NCBI RefSeq assembly: GCF_000407365.1 | Contig: NZ_ASVU01000001.1 | Location: 372,001 to 436,000 of the forward strand | DNA length: 64,000 nt | Reading direction: 5' to 3' | Source: Enterococcus asini ATCC 700915 | GTDB taxonomy: Bacteria; Bacillota; Bacilli; Lactobacillales; Enterococcaceae | Shown here: positions 51,005 to 59,367 of the stretch, in pieces | How positions within the stretch are numbered: the stretch's first letter is position 1 | How the letters are laid out: each line of letters opens with the position of its first letter | Translations under genes and position numbers: made by a program | The notes under the pieces: generated by a model | Seen by the model: only the letters and a program-made list of their open reading frames with translations | Database searches by the model: none | Told to the model about the DNA's origin: nothing

Positions 51005-52198
51005 CTACGCTTTTGTTGCGCCGGCTTGATAAGGCATGGACAGGATCAGCCCAATCCCAATCATATTAGACAAGATGGAAGACCCCCCTTGACTGATAAA
51101 GGGTAGCGGAATCCCCGTTAACGGCAAGAGGCCGATGTTTGCTCCGATATTTTCAAAAACGTGGAAGAGCAACATCATGATGATCCCTGAAGAAATATAC
51201 GTATAAAATTCATTATTCGTGTCATAACAAACCTTGATCATTTGGTAAATCAACAAGAAATACAACAAAATCACAAAGGCACTGCCAATAAAGCCAAAGT
51301 TTTCCCCGATAACGGTGAAAATCATATCCGACTCCCGCACCGGTACGTAGACATCAGACACATTGAAGCCCTTGCCCACCATTTGACCGGAGCCAATGGC
51401 CATCATCCCATAAGCTTGTTGCATGGAGTCTCCTTGAATATCATGGAAAGGATCGAGCCACGAGTCGATTCGCTTAAACTGGTATTCCTGGAAGCCAATA
51501 TGGGTCAAAATATCGCGCCCGGTATCGGTCATGACTAAAAACAAGACCCCACCGGCTAAGATCACCATAATCGCTAGAGCGGGAATGATAATGCGCCAGG
51601 AAATTCCCGACATCAGAAAGACTCCACCGAAAATCGCCAGGAAGACCAACATGGTCCCGAAGTCCTTTTGGGCCAAAACCAGACCGACAACTGGTAACGT
51701 CACCGCTAGCATTTTGCCGATTAATTCCCAATCCGTGGTCAAGGTACGATTTTTGTGCTTCACATTATGGGAAGTCACTACCAAAGCCAACATCATAATA
51801 AACGCAATTTTCATTAATTCCGCCGGCTGGAAGGTCAGATTCCCCGTAATTCGGAACCAGTTCCGGGAACCTGTAGAAGCCGCTAAGGACTTATCGTAAA
51901 ATTTCAGCAACGCCAGCATAACCGCCAAGCCTAGCCCATAGATATACGGCGTCAAGCGCCAAAGCCACTTGGACTTCATTTGCATGATCAACACGATGGC
52001 CACAGTCCCTAGTGCGTACCACAGGCCTTGCATTAGCAACCCTCGAAGCACAGACGGATTATTGGGGTCATGACTTAAAGCGGTGTACAGGGAGGTCATC
52101 CCCACCAAACACAATAAAAAAACTGGCAGAATCACACCGTAATCGATCCGATTGCTACTCAGATATTGACTATTTCTCTGGGAGATTCTTTTCTCCAT
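51005..52198 (-). CDS. rodA: Peptidoglycan glycosyltransferase RodA (SEDS family)
   Basis: The 397-residue protein has ten predicted membrane helices and SEDS motifs: QPAELMKIAFI, KDFGTMLVF, the QFKRIDSWLDPFHDIQGDSMQQAYGMMAIGSGQMVGKGF loop, VRESDMIFTVIGENFGFIG and PFISQGGSSILSNM. RodA polymerises lateral-wall peptidoglycan with a class B PBP. ATG at 52198 is chosen as the likely start; the frame is open to 52234. RodA is preferred to FtsW from its loops and context. Confidence 0.9.
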   Translation of the reverse strand: MEKRISQRNSQYLSSNRIDYGVILPVFLLCLVGMTSLYTALSHDPNNPSVLRGLLMQGLWYALGTVAIVLIMQMKSKWLWRLTPYIYGLGLAVMLALLKFYDKSLAASTGSRNWFRITGNLTFQPAELMKIAFIMMLALVVTSHNVKHKNRTLTTDWELIGKMLAVTLPVVGLVLAQKDFGTMLVFLAIFGGVFLMSGISWRIIIPALAIMVILAGGVLFLVMTDTGRDILTHIGFQEYQFKRIDSWLDPFHDIQGDSMQQAYGMMAIGSGQMVGKGFNVSDVYVPVRESDMIFTVIGENFGFIGSAFVILLYFLLIYQMIKVCYDTNNEFYTYISSGIIMMLLFHVFENIGANIGLLPLTGIPLPFISQGGSSILSNMIGIGLILSMPYQAGATKA

Positions 52199-52314
52199 AC
52201 TTTCACTCTTTTCTGTAAAGTTACACTCATTCACTCATTATAGTGGGTTTGCTTCAGAAAAGAAAGTCCGGTCCCAAGCAATCCATTAAAATCTTAAGAA
52301 ACACCTTCTGAGCA

Positions 52315-52352
52315 TACAAAAACAGCCTTGATCAAAACGACCAAGGACTGCC
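52315..52352 (-). terminator. Terminator after the DUF2187 gene
   Basis: Minus strand: CAGTCCTTG, loop, CAAGGCTG, then TTTTTG; the stem has one bulge. Confidence 0.55.
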
Positions 52353-52376
52353 TAGAAAATTTATTTAAGATGACTT

Positions 52377-52613
52377 TTACAGTTTTTGAAGCTTTTTATA
52401 ATTGATGATTAATACCCCATTGTATTGAACCATCAAACTTTGATTTTCAGGAGTCTCATCTAGTTCAACGACAGCTGAATTTTGCAATTGCTTAGTGATC
52501 GTACCGGTTTGAGGTTTACCAAAGACTAAGAACTTCACATGGGTTTCCGGCTTAAACTTCTGACCGATATCCGACGGGACGATTGTTGCATCAAACTTTC
52601 CAAATGTAGCCAA
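52377..52613 (-). CDS. DUF2187 family small protein (YkvS-like)
   Basis: The 78-residue protein has a KOW-like beta-barrel pattern: VKFLVFGKPQTGTITKQLQNSAVVELD and VVQYNGVLIINYKKLQKL-type end. It starts with TTG at 52613 behind AAGGGGGT. Function unknown; KOW-like domains bind RNA or ribosomal proteins. Confidence 0.8.
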   Translation of the reverse strand: MATFGKFDATIVPSDIGQKFKPETHVKFLVFGKPQTGTITKQLQNSAVVELDETPENQSLMVQYNGVLIINYKKLQKL

Positions 52614-52796
52614 AGTAAATAACCCCCTTCATATTTTCAATTATAGCACACTTTGTGAAAATTTTCAGGAGTTTGGTTTCAAAAATAATAATCCCTTAAG
52701 AAAAAAAGGCTCTCTTTATTTTTTCCCGGACGAGCTTAACCGGACAAATCAACCGGTCAAAGCACTTGTGATTTTTGCTTCTTTTGTAGATTCCAC

Positions 52797-52825
52797 TTTA
52801 CAAAAGCCAATCTTTTCTCTATAAT
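52797..52825 (+). promoter_or_regulatory. Promoter of tRNA-Thr
   Basis: TTTACA (52797-52802), 17-bp spacer, TATAAT (52820-52825), 12 bases before the tRNA. Confidence 0.75.
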
Positions 52826-52837
52826 CTTATTCGTTAG

Positions 52838-52910
52838 GCCGGCTTAGCTCAGTTGGTAGAGCAACGCACTCGTAACGCGTAGGTCGTAGGTTCAAGTCCT
52901 ATAGCCGGCA
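52838..52910 (+). tRNA. tRNA-Thr (anticodon CGT)
   Basis: A 73-base cloverleaf: acceptor GCCGGCT/AGCCGGC, D-arm GCTCAGTTGGTAGAGC, anticodon stem ACGCA/CGCGT with loop CTCGTAA, T-arm GTAGGTTCAAGTCCTAT. The anticodon CGT reads ACG. No CCA is encoded. Confidence 0.92.
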
Positions 52911-52914
52911 TAAA

Positions 52915-52960
52915 GAAAACCTCCCAAACTCTTTTAAATCAGAGTTTGGGAGGTTTTTTG
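52915..52960. terminator. Bidirectional terminator after tRNA-Thr
   Basis: AACCTCCCAAACTC and GAGTTTGGGAGGTT, with TTTTTTG; it also serves the esterase gene. Confidence 0.8.
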
Positions 52961-52978
52961 TATCTTGTTAGTGCCAAA

Positions 52979-53716
52979 CTAAAGCAACTGCTGGCCAAAA
53001 GAAGCTGCGACTTCTTCCATAGTCGCCACTTGCACCAAATGGTGGGCATCTTCTTTGGCAAAGGTCAGACGTTGCTCCGGATGTTTGTCCACGAAAGCCG
53101 CGACTTCTTCAAAAGGAATCTTTTCATCTTGACGACCGTGCCAAAAGTACAAAGGTCGCTTTTCCAATGTTTCAGGGTGTCGACTCAAGTCATAATCCTC
53201 TACCCAAGAAAGCAAGTGAACAAAATCCTTAGGCAATTTCACTCCTTCTTTGGCTCCCCGGCGCAACATGTAGTCCCGATATTTCACCGGACTAGGTGTC
53301 CCCATTACACAAGCTGCGGCGGTGATCTCTGGGTGCTGGGTCAAAAGCGCACACGTGGTCATGCCTCCCATAGAAACACCCCCCACTCCGATTTTATCCG
53401 TTACCAAATTCAGTTTGCGAAAATAATCCAGCAAATACTCAAACTCAAAAAGATTGCTGTAAATGCTGCTCCAAAAAGTCTGAGAAATAATGGGAGAGAC
53501 CGGTCGCAGGCGCTCCCCGTGATTGTCCGCATCGGGCAAAATCACCCGCATTCCCTTAGCCGCTAATTTCCGTCCTTGGGTCAAAACCAATTCTTTGCGC
53601 GTTTGCCAACCGTGGTAGTACACCACTAAAGGCACCGCTTCATAAACCAAGTCTTCTGGCACCACTTCTAATACTGGAATAGCACCGATTTGACGCTTCC
53701 GTACCGTTAATTTCAT
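52979..53716 (-). CDS. Alpha/beta hydrolase, YitV-type esterase
   Basis: The 245-residue protein has the hydrolase elements VVYYHGWQTRK, nucleophile GVSMGGMTT, acid WHGRQDEKIPF and His in KEDAHHLVQV. It is cytoplasmic; the substrate is unknown. ATG at 53716 follows GAGGGAG. Confidence 0.85.
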   Translation of the reverse strand: MKLTVRKRQIGAIPVLEVVPEDLVYEAVPLVVYYHGWQTRKELVLTQGRKLAAKGMRVILPDADNHGERLRPVSPIISQTFWSSIYSNLFEFEYLLDYFRKLNLVTDKIGVGGVSMGGMTTCALLTQHPEITAAACVMGTPSPVKYRDYMLRRGAKEGVKLPKDFVHLLSWVEDYDLSRHPETLEKRPLYFWHGRQDEKIPFEEVAAFVDKHPEQRLTFAKEDAHHLVQVATMEEVAASFGQQLL

Positions 53717-53805
53717 GGAGAACTCCCTCCTCATATCACTATATTATCATTGGATAACATTTTTTTCGATTTTGATATAAAATAATTCCAATTTGCTATA
53801 TAAAC

Positions 53806-53826
53806 AAAAAAAGCTCTGAGAGAGCA
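53806..53826 (-). terminator. Small terminator after the isomerase gene
   Basis: GCTCT-CTC-AGAGC stem and TTTTTTT on the minus strand. Confidence 0.5.
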
Positions 53827-53923
53827 AAAAACTGGTCTGCCCTCAGAACTTTCTAAAATTTTCCTATCAAATTGTTACGTTTAGTTATGCGCCATTCTTA
53901 GAAGTTAGCGCTAGTTATATTTC

Positions 53924-54589
53924 TTACATTAATTTTTCAACAAATTTTTTAATTTCAGTGTCTTGGCAACCCTCACTAAAACAATTAATGAATGAAGGTG
54001 TTAAACACTCCTTTATGAACTCCTGGTTTAATGACTTTAATCCTTCTAAAAGAGGTTTTGATAAACTCTTTTTAAATGAGTTAAGTAATTCGGCATTCTT
54101 ATTTTGTGACTCTTTGCGTTCTGCAGGATACCCCATCCCTTTTGGTGAAGCAAAAGCATTATTAAAAATCGTTTTTAAATTTAATTCTGCTCCCCATCCA
54201 AAGCCTTTAGCGTATGGGAGTGAGAGCGCATTTCCGTTATTAATTTGCAAAAATAGATACGCATCTGTCGGATCCACACAGTACCCACAAACTACACCAG
54301 GATATGCGTTCAATGACATTAAAGCTCCTTGTCCTGTTCCACACCCCGTCACAACAAAATCCACAGCCTTAGAATTCAATAATAAAGCAGCTTGTATTCC
54401 CAAATGCAAATATGTTAGTCGAGGGTTATCCAGCGTATAAGCATCAGGGGTATCCTGATTTAGTAACGGTTTTTTCATACCAGCATTATAAACTTTGTGT
54501 CCCAATGATTCAGCGACTTCGGATAATGCATCAAAAATAATATCATTTTTTGGCGCCTGACTAAATTCATTCAATAAAGCTATTTTCAT
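53924..54589 (-). CDS. RpiB/LacA/LacB-family sugar-phosphate isomerase
   Basis: The 221-residue protein has the RpiB/LacAB fold (MKIALLNEFSQAPKND, KAVDFVVTGCGTGQGALMSLNAYPGVVCGYC) with an extension of about 70 residues beyond the usual length. The active Cys is probably that in VTGCGTGQG. It isomerises an aldose phosphate and a ketose phosphate. It is the last gene of the PTS operon, so its substrate is likely the sugar carried by that PTS. The gene is AT-richer than its left neighbours. Confidence 0.8.
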   Translation of the reverse strand: MKIALLNEFSQAPKNDIIFDALSEVAESLGHKVYNAGMKKPLLNQDTPDAYTLDNPRLTYLHLGIQAALLLNSKAVDFVVTGCGTGQGALMSLNAYPGVVCGYCVDPTDAYLFLQINNGNALSLPYAKGFGWGAELNLKTIFNNAFASPKGMGYPAERKESQNKNAELLNSFKKSLSKPLLEGLKSLNQEFIKECLTPSFINCFSEGCQDTEIKKFVEKLM

Positions 54590-54607
54590 ATTTATTTTCC
54601 CATCTTT

Positions 54608-55066
54608 CTATGCTAAATAATTTTTAAATTCTTCTATTGTTTTAGATTGCTTTAATTTTTCAATTATCTCATCATCTGCCAATTTTGTTGCTAATTGTGA
54701 TAACAACTTCAAGTGTAGATTTGCTCCCTCTTTTCCATTGGGAACTGCAAATAGAAAAAATAGCCTTGAAGGTTGATTGTCATAAGACTCCCATTCGATA
54801 AGCTCCTTAGTTCTCCCAATCGCCACGCAAGCTTCCGTTACATCAGCTGATTTTCCATGAGGAATTGCAACATTGTTTCCCATTCCTGTAATTCCTTCTT
54901 TTTCTCGTAGATATACATCATTGGTAAATCCCTCTATGCTCTTAATATGACCTGCATTATACATCATGCTCACAAGTGACTGAATCACTTCATCTTTATT
55001 CTTTGCATGTAACGTAAGATTGATTAATTCATCCTCTAAAATACTCTTTATTTGTACTGCTTCCAT
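54608..55066 (-). CDS. PTS EIIA component, fructose/PtsN type
   Basis: The 152-residue protein has the EIIA-Fru fold with phospho-His in NVAIPHGKSADV, EGITGMGNN, and the LFFLFAVPNGKEGANLHLKLLSQLA end. It passes phosphate from HPr to the EIIB encoded upstream. ATG at 55066 follows GAGGTG; GTG 55075 is also in frame. The PTS has separate A, B and C proteins. Confidence 0.88.
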   Translation of the reverse strand: MEAVQIKSILEDELINLTLHAKNKDEVIQSLVSMMYNAGHIKSIEGFTNDVYLREKEGITGMGNNVAIPHGKSADVTEACVAIGRTKELIEWESYDNQPSRLFFLFAVPNGKEGANLHLKLLSQLATKLADDEIIEKLKQSKTIEEFKNYLA

Positions 55067-55079
55067 AATTATCACCTCG

Positions 55080-55613
55080 TTATTTGAATAGAAATTGAAA
55101 ACTGTCTATAGCAGATTTTTGATTGCTAAATTCTTTTAATAGCTCTTCACTTTCAGTAAAACGAATTAAATCAATATAAAAGTCTTTCAGTCGCTTTATG
55201 TTTGCTTGGCTGTTCATCTTTACAGCTAACAAAAAAATTATTCTCACGTTTTCTCCTGGTGTCCATTCTATTGGTCTTTTCAGAGTTGCTACACAAATTC
55301 TCGCTTCATTAACTTCATCCATACTTCCATGAGGAATTGCAATGCCGTCTCCAATACATGTAGATGTTTTTTCCTCTCGTTCCCATAACGTATCAAAAAA
55401 GTAAGGGGTTACAATTCCGTTTTCTTCCAATTTAGTAACCATGTATTTAACTATCATTTCTTTATTTTTAAGATCCAAATCAATAAAGAAAAATTTAGGA
55501 TCAAACAGCGGTTGTATTGTTTTTGGATTTGAGTCAATACCTCGGACACGATTTGTGAGAATTTTTTCGAGATTCCAGCGGGTTAGTATCTCATCGTTTC
55601 GACCAGCCGTCAA
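55080..55613 (-). pseudogene. EIIA domain of the PTS regulator, cut off by the IS3 element
   Basis: From about 55542 the frame encodes a complete EIIA-Fru/Mtl domain: LFDPKFFFIDLDLKNKEMIV, WEREEKTSTCIGDGIAIPHGSMDEV, RPIEWTPGENVRIIFLLAV. This is the usual last domain of BglG/MtlR-type activators. The regulator ends on the far side of the IS, and the stretch before 55542 is IS sequence, so the domain has no own start and is probably not made. If an alternative start is used, it could act as a free EIIA. Confidence 0.75.
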
Positions 55614-55646
55614 ACCAAAACCGTTTGACCGCTGATCGAAGCGATG
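55592..55646 (-). terminator. Stem-loop near the IS3 right end
   Basis: CATCGTTTCGACCAGCCGTC and its imperfect partner ending GCGATG; a long hairpin in the noncoding part of the IS. Confidence 0.5.
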
Positions 55647-55699
55647 AAGTTGAAGCCCTGTGGAAATCTCGCAAAAAAAATGTAGGTGGTAGCTAGGAA

Positions 55700-56575
55700 C
55701 TAAGCTTGCAATGCCAACTCTTCCATCTGATTTGGTGTTAAATAATTAATACTACTATGGATTCGCTTGCGATTGTAAAATCCTTCAATGTATTGAAATA
55801 ACGCTAAATGAGCAGCTTCAAAGTTTTCATACGCTTTTGATGGATAGACTTCTTCTTTTTTGAGTGAGGCGTGAAACGATTCGATACCGGCATTGTCATA
55901 CGGACAGCCTTTACGACTAAAGGAGTGCCGAATGTTCAATTCTTTCAACTTTGCCTCATAGGCTTCGCTAGTGTACTGAGAACCCAAGTCTGAGTGGATG
56001 ATCAAGTTCTCGGAGGGCGTGTGGTTTAAGAGCGCATGGTCAAGGGTTTCGATAACCAGTTCTTTCGTCATCTGCTTGCCAAACTTCCAACCGATGATTT
56101 TCTTTGTGTGAAGATCTTGGATGGTGGAAAGATAGGTCCAGCCATCTTTTAGGGTATGAATATAGGTAATGTCTGTCACCCATTTTTGATTGATCGACGT
56201 AGTGGTAAAATCTTGGTTTAACAGGTTTTTACGTCCTTCACTTTTAACTTTTGCTTGTTTGCCAGGCTTGTACTTCTTGAGGGTGATTGAACGCAAGCCT
56301 AATTTTCTCATCAGTATTTGTACTTTCTTTAGGGACAAGGTCTCGCCACGGCCAACAAGAATCTTATGAATTTTGGGCGCACCATAGATACCCTTGTTTT
56401 CAAAGTAGATTCCTGAAATCAAGCGGTTTAAGCGTTTGTTTTCTGATTGGCGCTTGGAAGGCTTCTTTTTCTTCCAGTCATAGTAGCTGGATTTCGGTGC
56501 TTCCAAAACGGTACACATTTGTTTTACGTCATGATCATGAACATTTGATTGAATAAATTCGAAGACATCACTCAT
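55700..56575 (-). CDS. IS3-family transposase OrfB (DDE integrase)
   Basis: The 291-residue protein has an HTH_21 part (SSYYDWKKKKPSKRQSEN), and the rve DDE triad: WVTDITYI, IHSDLGSQYTS and NAGIESFHASLKKE. It is full length. It starts 2 bases after the OrfA stop, and a frameshift to make OrfAB fusion is usual in the family. Confidence 0.9.
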   Translation of the reverse strand: MSDVFEFIQSNVHDHDVKQMCTVLEAPKSSYYDWKKKKPSKRQSENKRLNRLISGIYFENKGIYGAPKIHKILVGRGETLSLKKVQILMRKLGLRSITLKKYKPGKQAKVKSEGRKNLLNQDFTTTSINQKWVTDITYIHTLKDGWTYLSTIQDLHTKKIIGWKFGKQMTKELVIETLDHALLNHTPSENLIIHSDLGSQYTSEAYEAKLKELNIRHSFSRKGCPYDNAGIESFHASLKKEEVYPSKAYENFEAAHLALFQYIEGFYNRKRIHSSINYLTPNQMEELALQA

Positions 56576-56577
56576 TT

Positions 56578-56841
56578 TTACTTTTGAGCGAATATGGTTA
56601 AAGCCTTTTTTAGGATAGTGTTTTCCTCCTGCATGCGGGCCATTTCCTTTTTCATTGCTAGGATTTCTGCCTTAGTCATGCCGGTTGCTTCATTCTTTGT
56701 ATAAAGCTTCTTCCAACGATAAATCGTTTGTGTAGCGATACCATATTGCGCTGCCAGTTCCTCGACCGATTGGCCAGACTGGTTTAAATCTAAGATCATC
56801 TTCTTAAAGTCTTCATCAAATTTTTTCTTGGCTTTTGCCAT
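56578..56841 (-). CDS. IS3-family OrfA (HTH_Tnp)
   Basis: The protein (87 residues from ATG 56841; a GTG at 56850 is in frame) has the HTH KKFDEDFKKMILDLNQSG...YGIATQTIYRWKKLY and a leucine-zipper coiled coil at the end (KKEMARMQEENTILKKALTIF). It binds the IS ends. Confidence 0.88.
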   Translation of the reverse strand: MAKAKKKFDEDFKKMILDLNQSGQSVEELAAQYGIATQTIYRWKKLYTKNEATGMTKAEILAMKKEMARMQEENTILKKALTIFAQK

Positions 56842-56906
56842 CGTGGACACGTCCTTTTCTTAGTAGTTAGATTCTACCAAATCGTGTCCATGAAATCATC
56901 CTAACA

Positions 56907-58403
56907 TCATTTTGTAAAATAGAACTCTGTAGTAGTTTGTTGAGCTTCATCATCAATTGACTGACTGATTAAATTGAAGTCAGCCCTTGTAGGGATGGGG
57001 GAAATTGGTATAACATTGCTAGATGGAACTCCCGTATTTGACAAAACTACTTTCACATCATCTGGAACTGGTCTATTAAAATTATTTTCACGAATAATTT
57101 CAATTTCACTAATTGCCGGAATATTCTTTTTTATTAATTCTGCAACAAAAAAACTTTGCGAGCGACCTAGATTAGAACACAATATTGCTTTTACAGTTTT
57201 CTTCCGTCTCATTAATGCCGCTTCTACATATAGAACTATGAAGCTAATTTCGTCCTCAGTTATTTGAATATCAAAATATTGTTCAAATAATTGCGAGGTT
57301 GACCACACACTCAAAAATGCATCTGAATATTCCGATTTCAATTGTTTACTCATAGTGTTAGCATTTTTCTGACCAAATCTCATTCTAAAGATTGCTGATT
57401 TTAAATGCTCCTTCAAGTCATTAGCTAAGATCTGATCATCTCTTAGATCAACTCCCAAAACATCAGAAATTGAGATTATCAGATGATTAATAAAGTCTGT
57501 TAATTTATTGTTCTCGGCACCAACATTTGAATCCAATTCAAAATCCCATGTCAATTTGCTTGCACCAATGATTAACATTGCAAGTAGTCTCGTATCTCTT
57601 TCCTGAAATCCCCTATAACCATTTTCGCTGAGCAATTGATAAATAGATTCAGAAAAATTGTACTCATTATAACTTTCAATCCCTTTATAATCATCGGGAA
57701 CACCCTCATCCGATTTACCATTTCTCCCCCTATATATGGATAAACAGATCATAATCCAGATTTTATTAAATGAGCTCCGGCTAAATTGAATTTTCCAATT
57801 CTTTTCAACCTGTTTAATTATTTTTTTTACTTTTTCAACATCTAGACCTGGACACAATACTAACAAAGATTTACCCACATTTTTATTATTTGCCAGAACT
57901 AAGTCAATAATTCCAATTCTCTTAGCATATTCGCTTCCATTCATCCTCATACCTTTTCGTTGAACTATTTCTAGTTCAATATTATGAGAAACGCACCACC
58001 TTTTTACTTCGGATAATTCATTTCTCAAAGTTGGAATACTTAAAAAGAGTTTTTTTGATAACCATCCTTGAGTAACGAAACTATCTTTAGGAAGTGTCAA
58101 CAAATAAATTAAAATCTTTTCCGTTACTCTTTCATTTTCAGTAATCAAGGTTTCATTAGTATATAGGAAATTATCTAGTTCATTTTTGCTGTCTTCAAAA
58201 ACAATGATTGAAATTCCTTTCCCGGGTTCCTTTCTAATCTCGCCTATTTTGTTTTGTTTTAAAAAAGTATCAATTTTGTCTAATCTTCCACGTACAGTTT
58301 TTTCAGATAGTTCGGTGATTTCTGCAATTTTTCTTACCGTAGTTGGTGATTTCTTTATTAAATACTTGAGGATAGACTTTTCTTGCAATTCCTCTTTTTT
58401 CAA
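56907..58403 (-). CDS. BglG/MtlR-family PTS regulator, missing its EIIA domain
   Basis: The 498-residue protein has HTH domains (about 1-140), two PRD domains (about 190-290 and 300-400, regulated by phosphorylation) and an EIIB-Gat-like domain (about 405-495, AILCSNLGRSQSFF). It stops with TGA 17 bases before the IS3 end. A normal protein of this type would continue into an EIIA domain, which lies on the far side of the IS at 55080-55542. It is the fourth gene of the PTS operon, and probably activated it before the insertion. Confidence 0.85.
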   Translation of the reverse strand: MKKEELQEKSILKYLIKKSPTTVRKIAEITELSEKTVRGRLDKIDTFLKQNKIGEIRKEPGKGISIIVFEDSKNELDNFLYTNETLITENERVTEKILIYLLTLPKDSFVTQGWLSKKLFLSIPTLRNELSEVKRWCVSHNIELEIVQRKGMRMNGSEYAKRIGIIDLVLANNKNVGKSLLVLCPGLDVEKVKKIIKQVEKNWKIQFSRSSFNKIWIMICLSIYRGRNGKSDEGVPDDYKGIESYNEYNFSESIYQLLSENGYRGFQERDTRLLAMLIIGASKLTWDFELDSNVGAENNKLTDFINHLIISISDVLGVDLRDDQILANDLKEHLKSAIFRMRFGQKNANTMSKQLKSEYSDAFLSVWSTSQLFEQYFDIQITEDEISFIVLYVEAALMRRKKTVKAILCSNLGRSQSFFVAELIKKNIPAISEIEIIRENNFNRPVPDDVKVVLSNTGVPSSNVIPISPIPTRADFNLISQSIDDEAQQTTTEFYFTK

Positions 58404-58423
58404 AAAAGCACCTCCTATAAAAG

Positions 58424-58459
58424 TTATTTACAGAGTGCTTACTAGCACTCTGTAAATAA
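58424..58459 (-). repeat. 16-bp perfect palindrome between aldolase and regulator genes
   Basis: TTATTTACAGAGTGCT and its exact complement, with a 4-base loop. It follows the aldolase stop by 7 bases and precedes the regulator start by 20. It may be a terminator, attenuator or RNA-stabilising element. Confidence 0.6.
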
Positions 58460-58466
58460 CAATATA

Positions 58467-59351
58467 TCACTCATTACCAGTATAAGGAACTTCACCAAAT
58501 ATATAACGATCGTTTGACCCAATTGTTTTAATATAACTTTTTACAAATTTTTTAATTCCTTCTTCTGTTGCCATACAAAGATGCATATAGTCCATGTGAG
58601 GATCTTTTTCTAACTCCTCTACAATAGTCTTTTTTGCAATACCAAATGCATCTGTAGCAACATTAATTTTATTAATTCCTAATTTGACTGCTTTTTTTAG
58701 ATTCTCTTCTCCTGCTCCCGATCCTCCATGGAGAACAAGGGGCATTTTAAGCTTTTCTTTCAACTCTTTCAATCGATCAAAGTCCAATTTAGGAATTTTC
58801 CCTTTCGGATATTGTCCATGCGCAGTTCCAATTGCTACAGCTAAGGCATCGACACCTGTGTATTCCACAAATTCTTTTGCTACTTCTGGATCTGTGTATA
58901 AATCGAAATTATTATCATCTTCATCAATTGCTTGACCTACGTGACCAAGTTCAGCTTCTACGGAGCAACCTACTCCGTGGGCTAGGTTACAGATCATTTC
59001 AGTTTTGGACAGGTTTTCCTCGTAAGGTAAACTCGAGCCATCAAACATAACGTTTGTAAACCCAGAGTTAATACAATCAGTGATAACTGAAAAGTCCATT
59101 CCATGATCCAGATTTAAAGCGATTGGCACATGAACTCTTTCGGCAAGTTCCTTAATAAGAGGTAGCATTTCTTCTTTATGTGCATGATTTTTCATTTGAC
59201 CTGGTCCAAACTGGATAATGATTGGGGAATTCATTTCTGCTGCTGCCATAATTCCACCACGTGCCATCTCTATATTGACACTATTCATCGCCATAACCCC
59301 ATAATTGTGTTTATTGGCATCATCCAATATTGTTTTCATATTAACTAACAT
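58467..59351 (-). CDS. Class II ketose-bisphosphate aldolase
   Basis: The 294-residue protein has the zinc aldolase signatures LNLDHGMDF, VEAELGHVGQ, the ATGTAHG-like IGTAHGQYP and LVLHGGSGAG. It is of the FbaA/GatY/KbaY class and splits a ketose 1,6-bisphosphate (fructose or tagatose), or in some members a ketose 1-phosphate. ATG at 59351 follows GAGGAGAATTAATT. The gene lies between EIIC and the regulator in the operon. Confidence 0.9.
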   Translation of the reverse strand: MLVNMKTILDDANKHNYGVMAMNSVNIEMARGGIMAAAEMNSPIIIQFGPGQMKNHAHKEEMLPLIKELAERVHVPIALNLDHGMDFSVITDCINSGFTNVMFDGSSLPYEENLSKTEMICNLAHGVGCSVEAELGHVGQAIDEDDNNFDLYTDPEVAKEFVEYTGVDALAVAIGTAHGQYPKGKIPKLDFDRLKELKEKLKMPLVLHGGSGAGEENLKKAVKLGINKINVATDAFGIAKKTIVEELEKDPHMDYMHLCMATEEGIKKFVKSYIKTIGSNDRYIFGEVPYTGNE

Positions 59352-59367
59352 AATTAATTCTCCTCTT

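Larger units (their letters stand above)
55543..56890 (-). mobile_element. IS3-family insertion sequence
   Basis: The element has two adjacent transposase genes and inverted ends: TGGACACGATTTGG-type at 56890 and CGGACACGATTTGTG at 55543. The shared core is GGACACGATTTG-NN-GAAT. Near the left end there is a long stem-loop (55592-55646) that can stop transcription. No target duplication is obvious at these ends. Confidence 0.78.

Noticed and set aside
53735-53923. Phage attachment site at the left edge of the AT-rich block
   Set aside because: No integrase, no tRNA overlap and no matching repeat at the right edge; IS-mediated acquisition is more likely.
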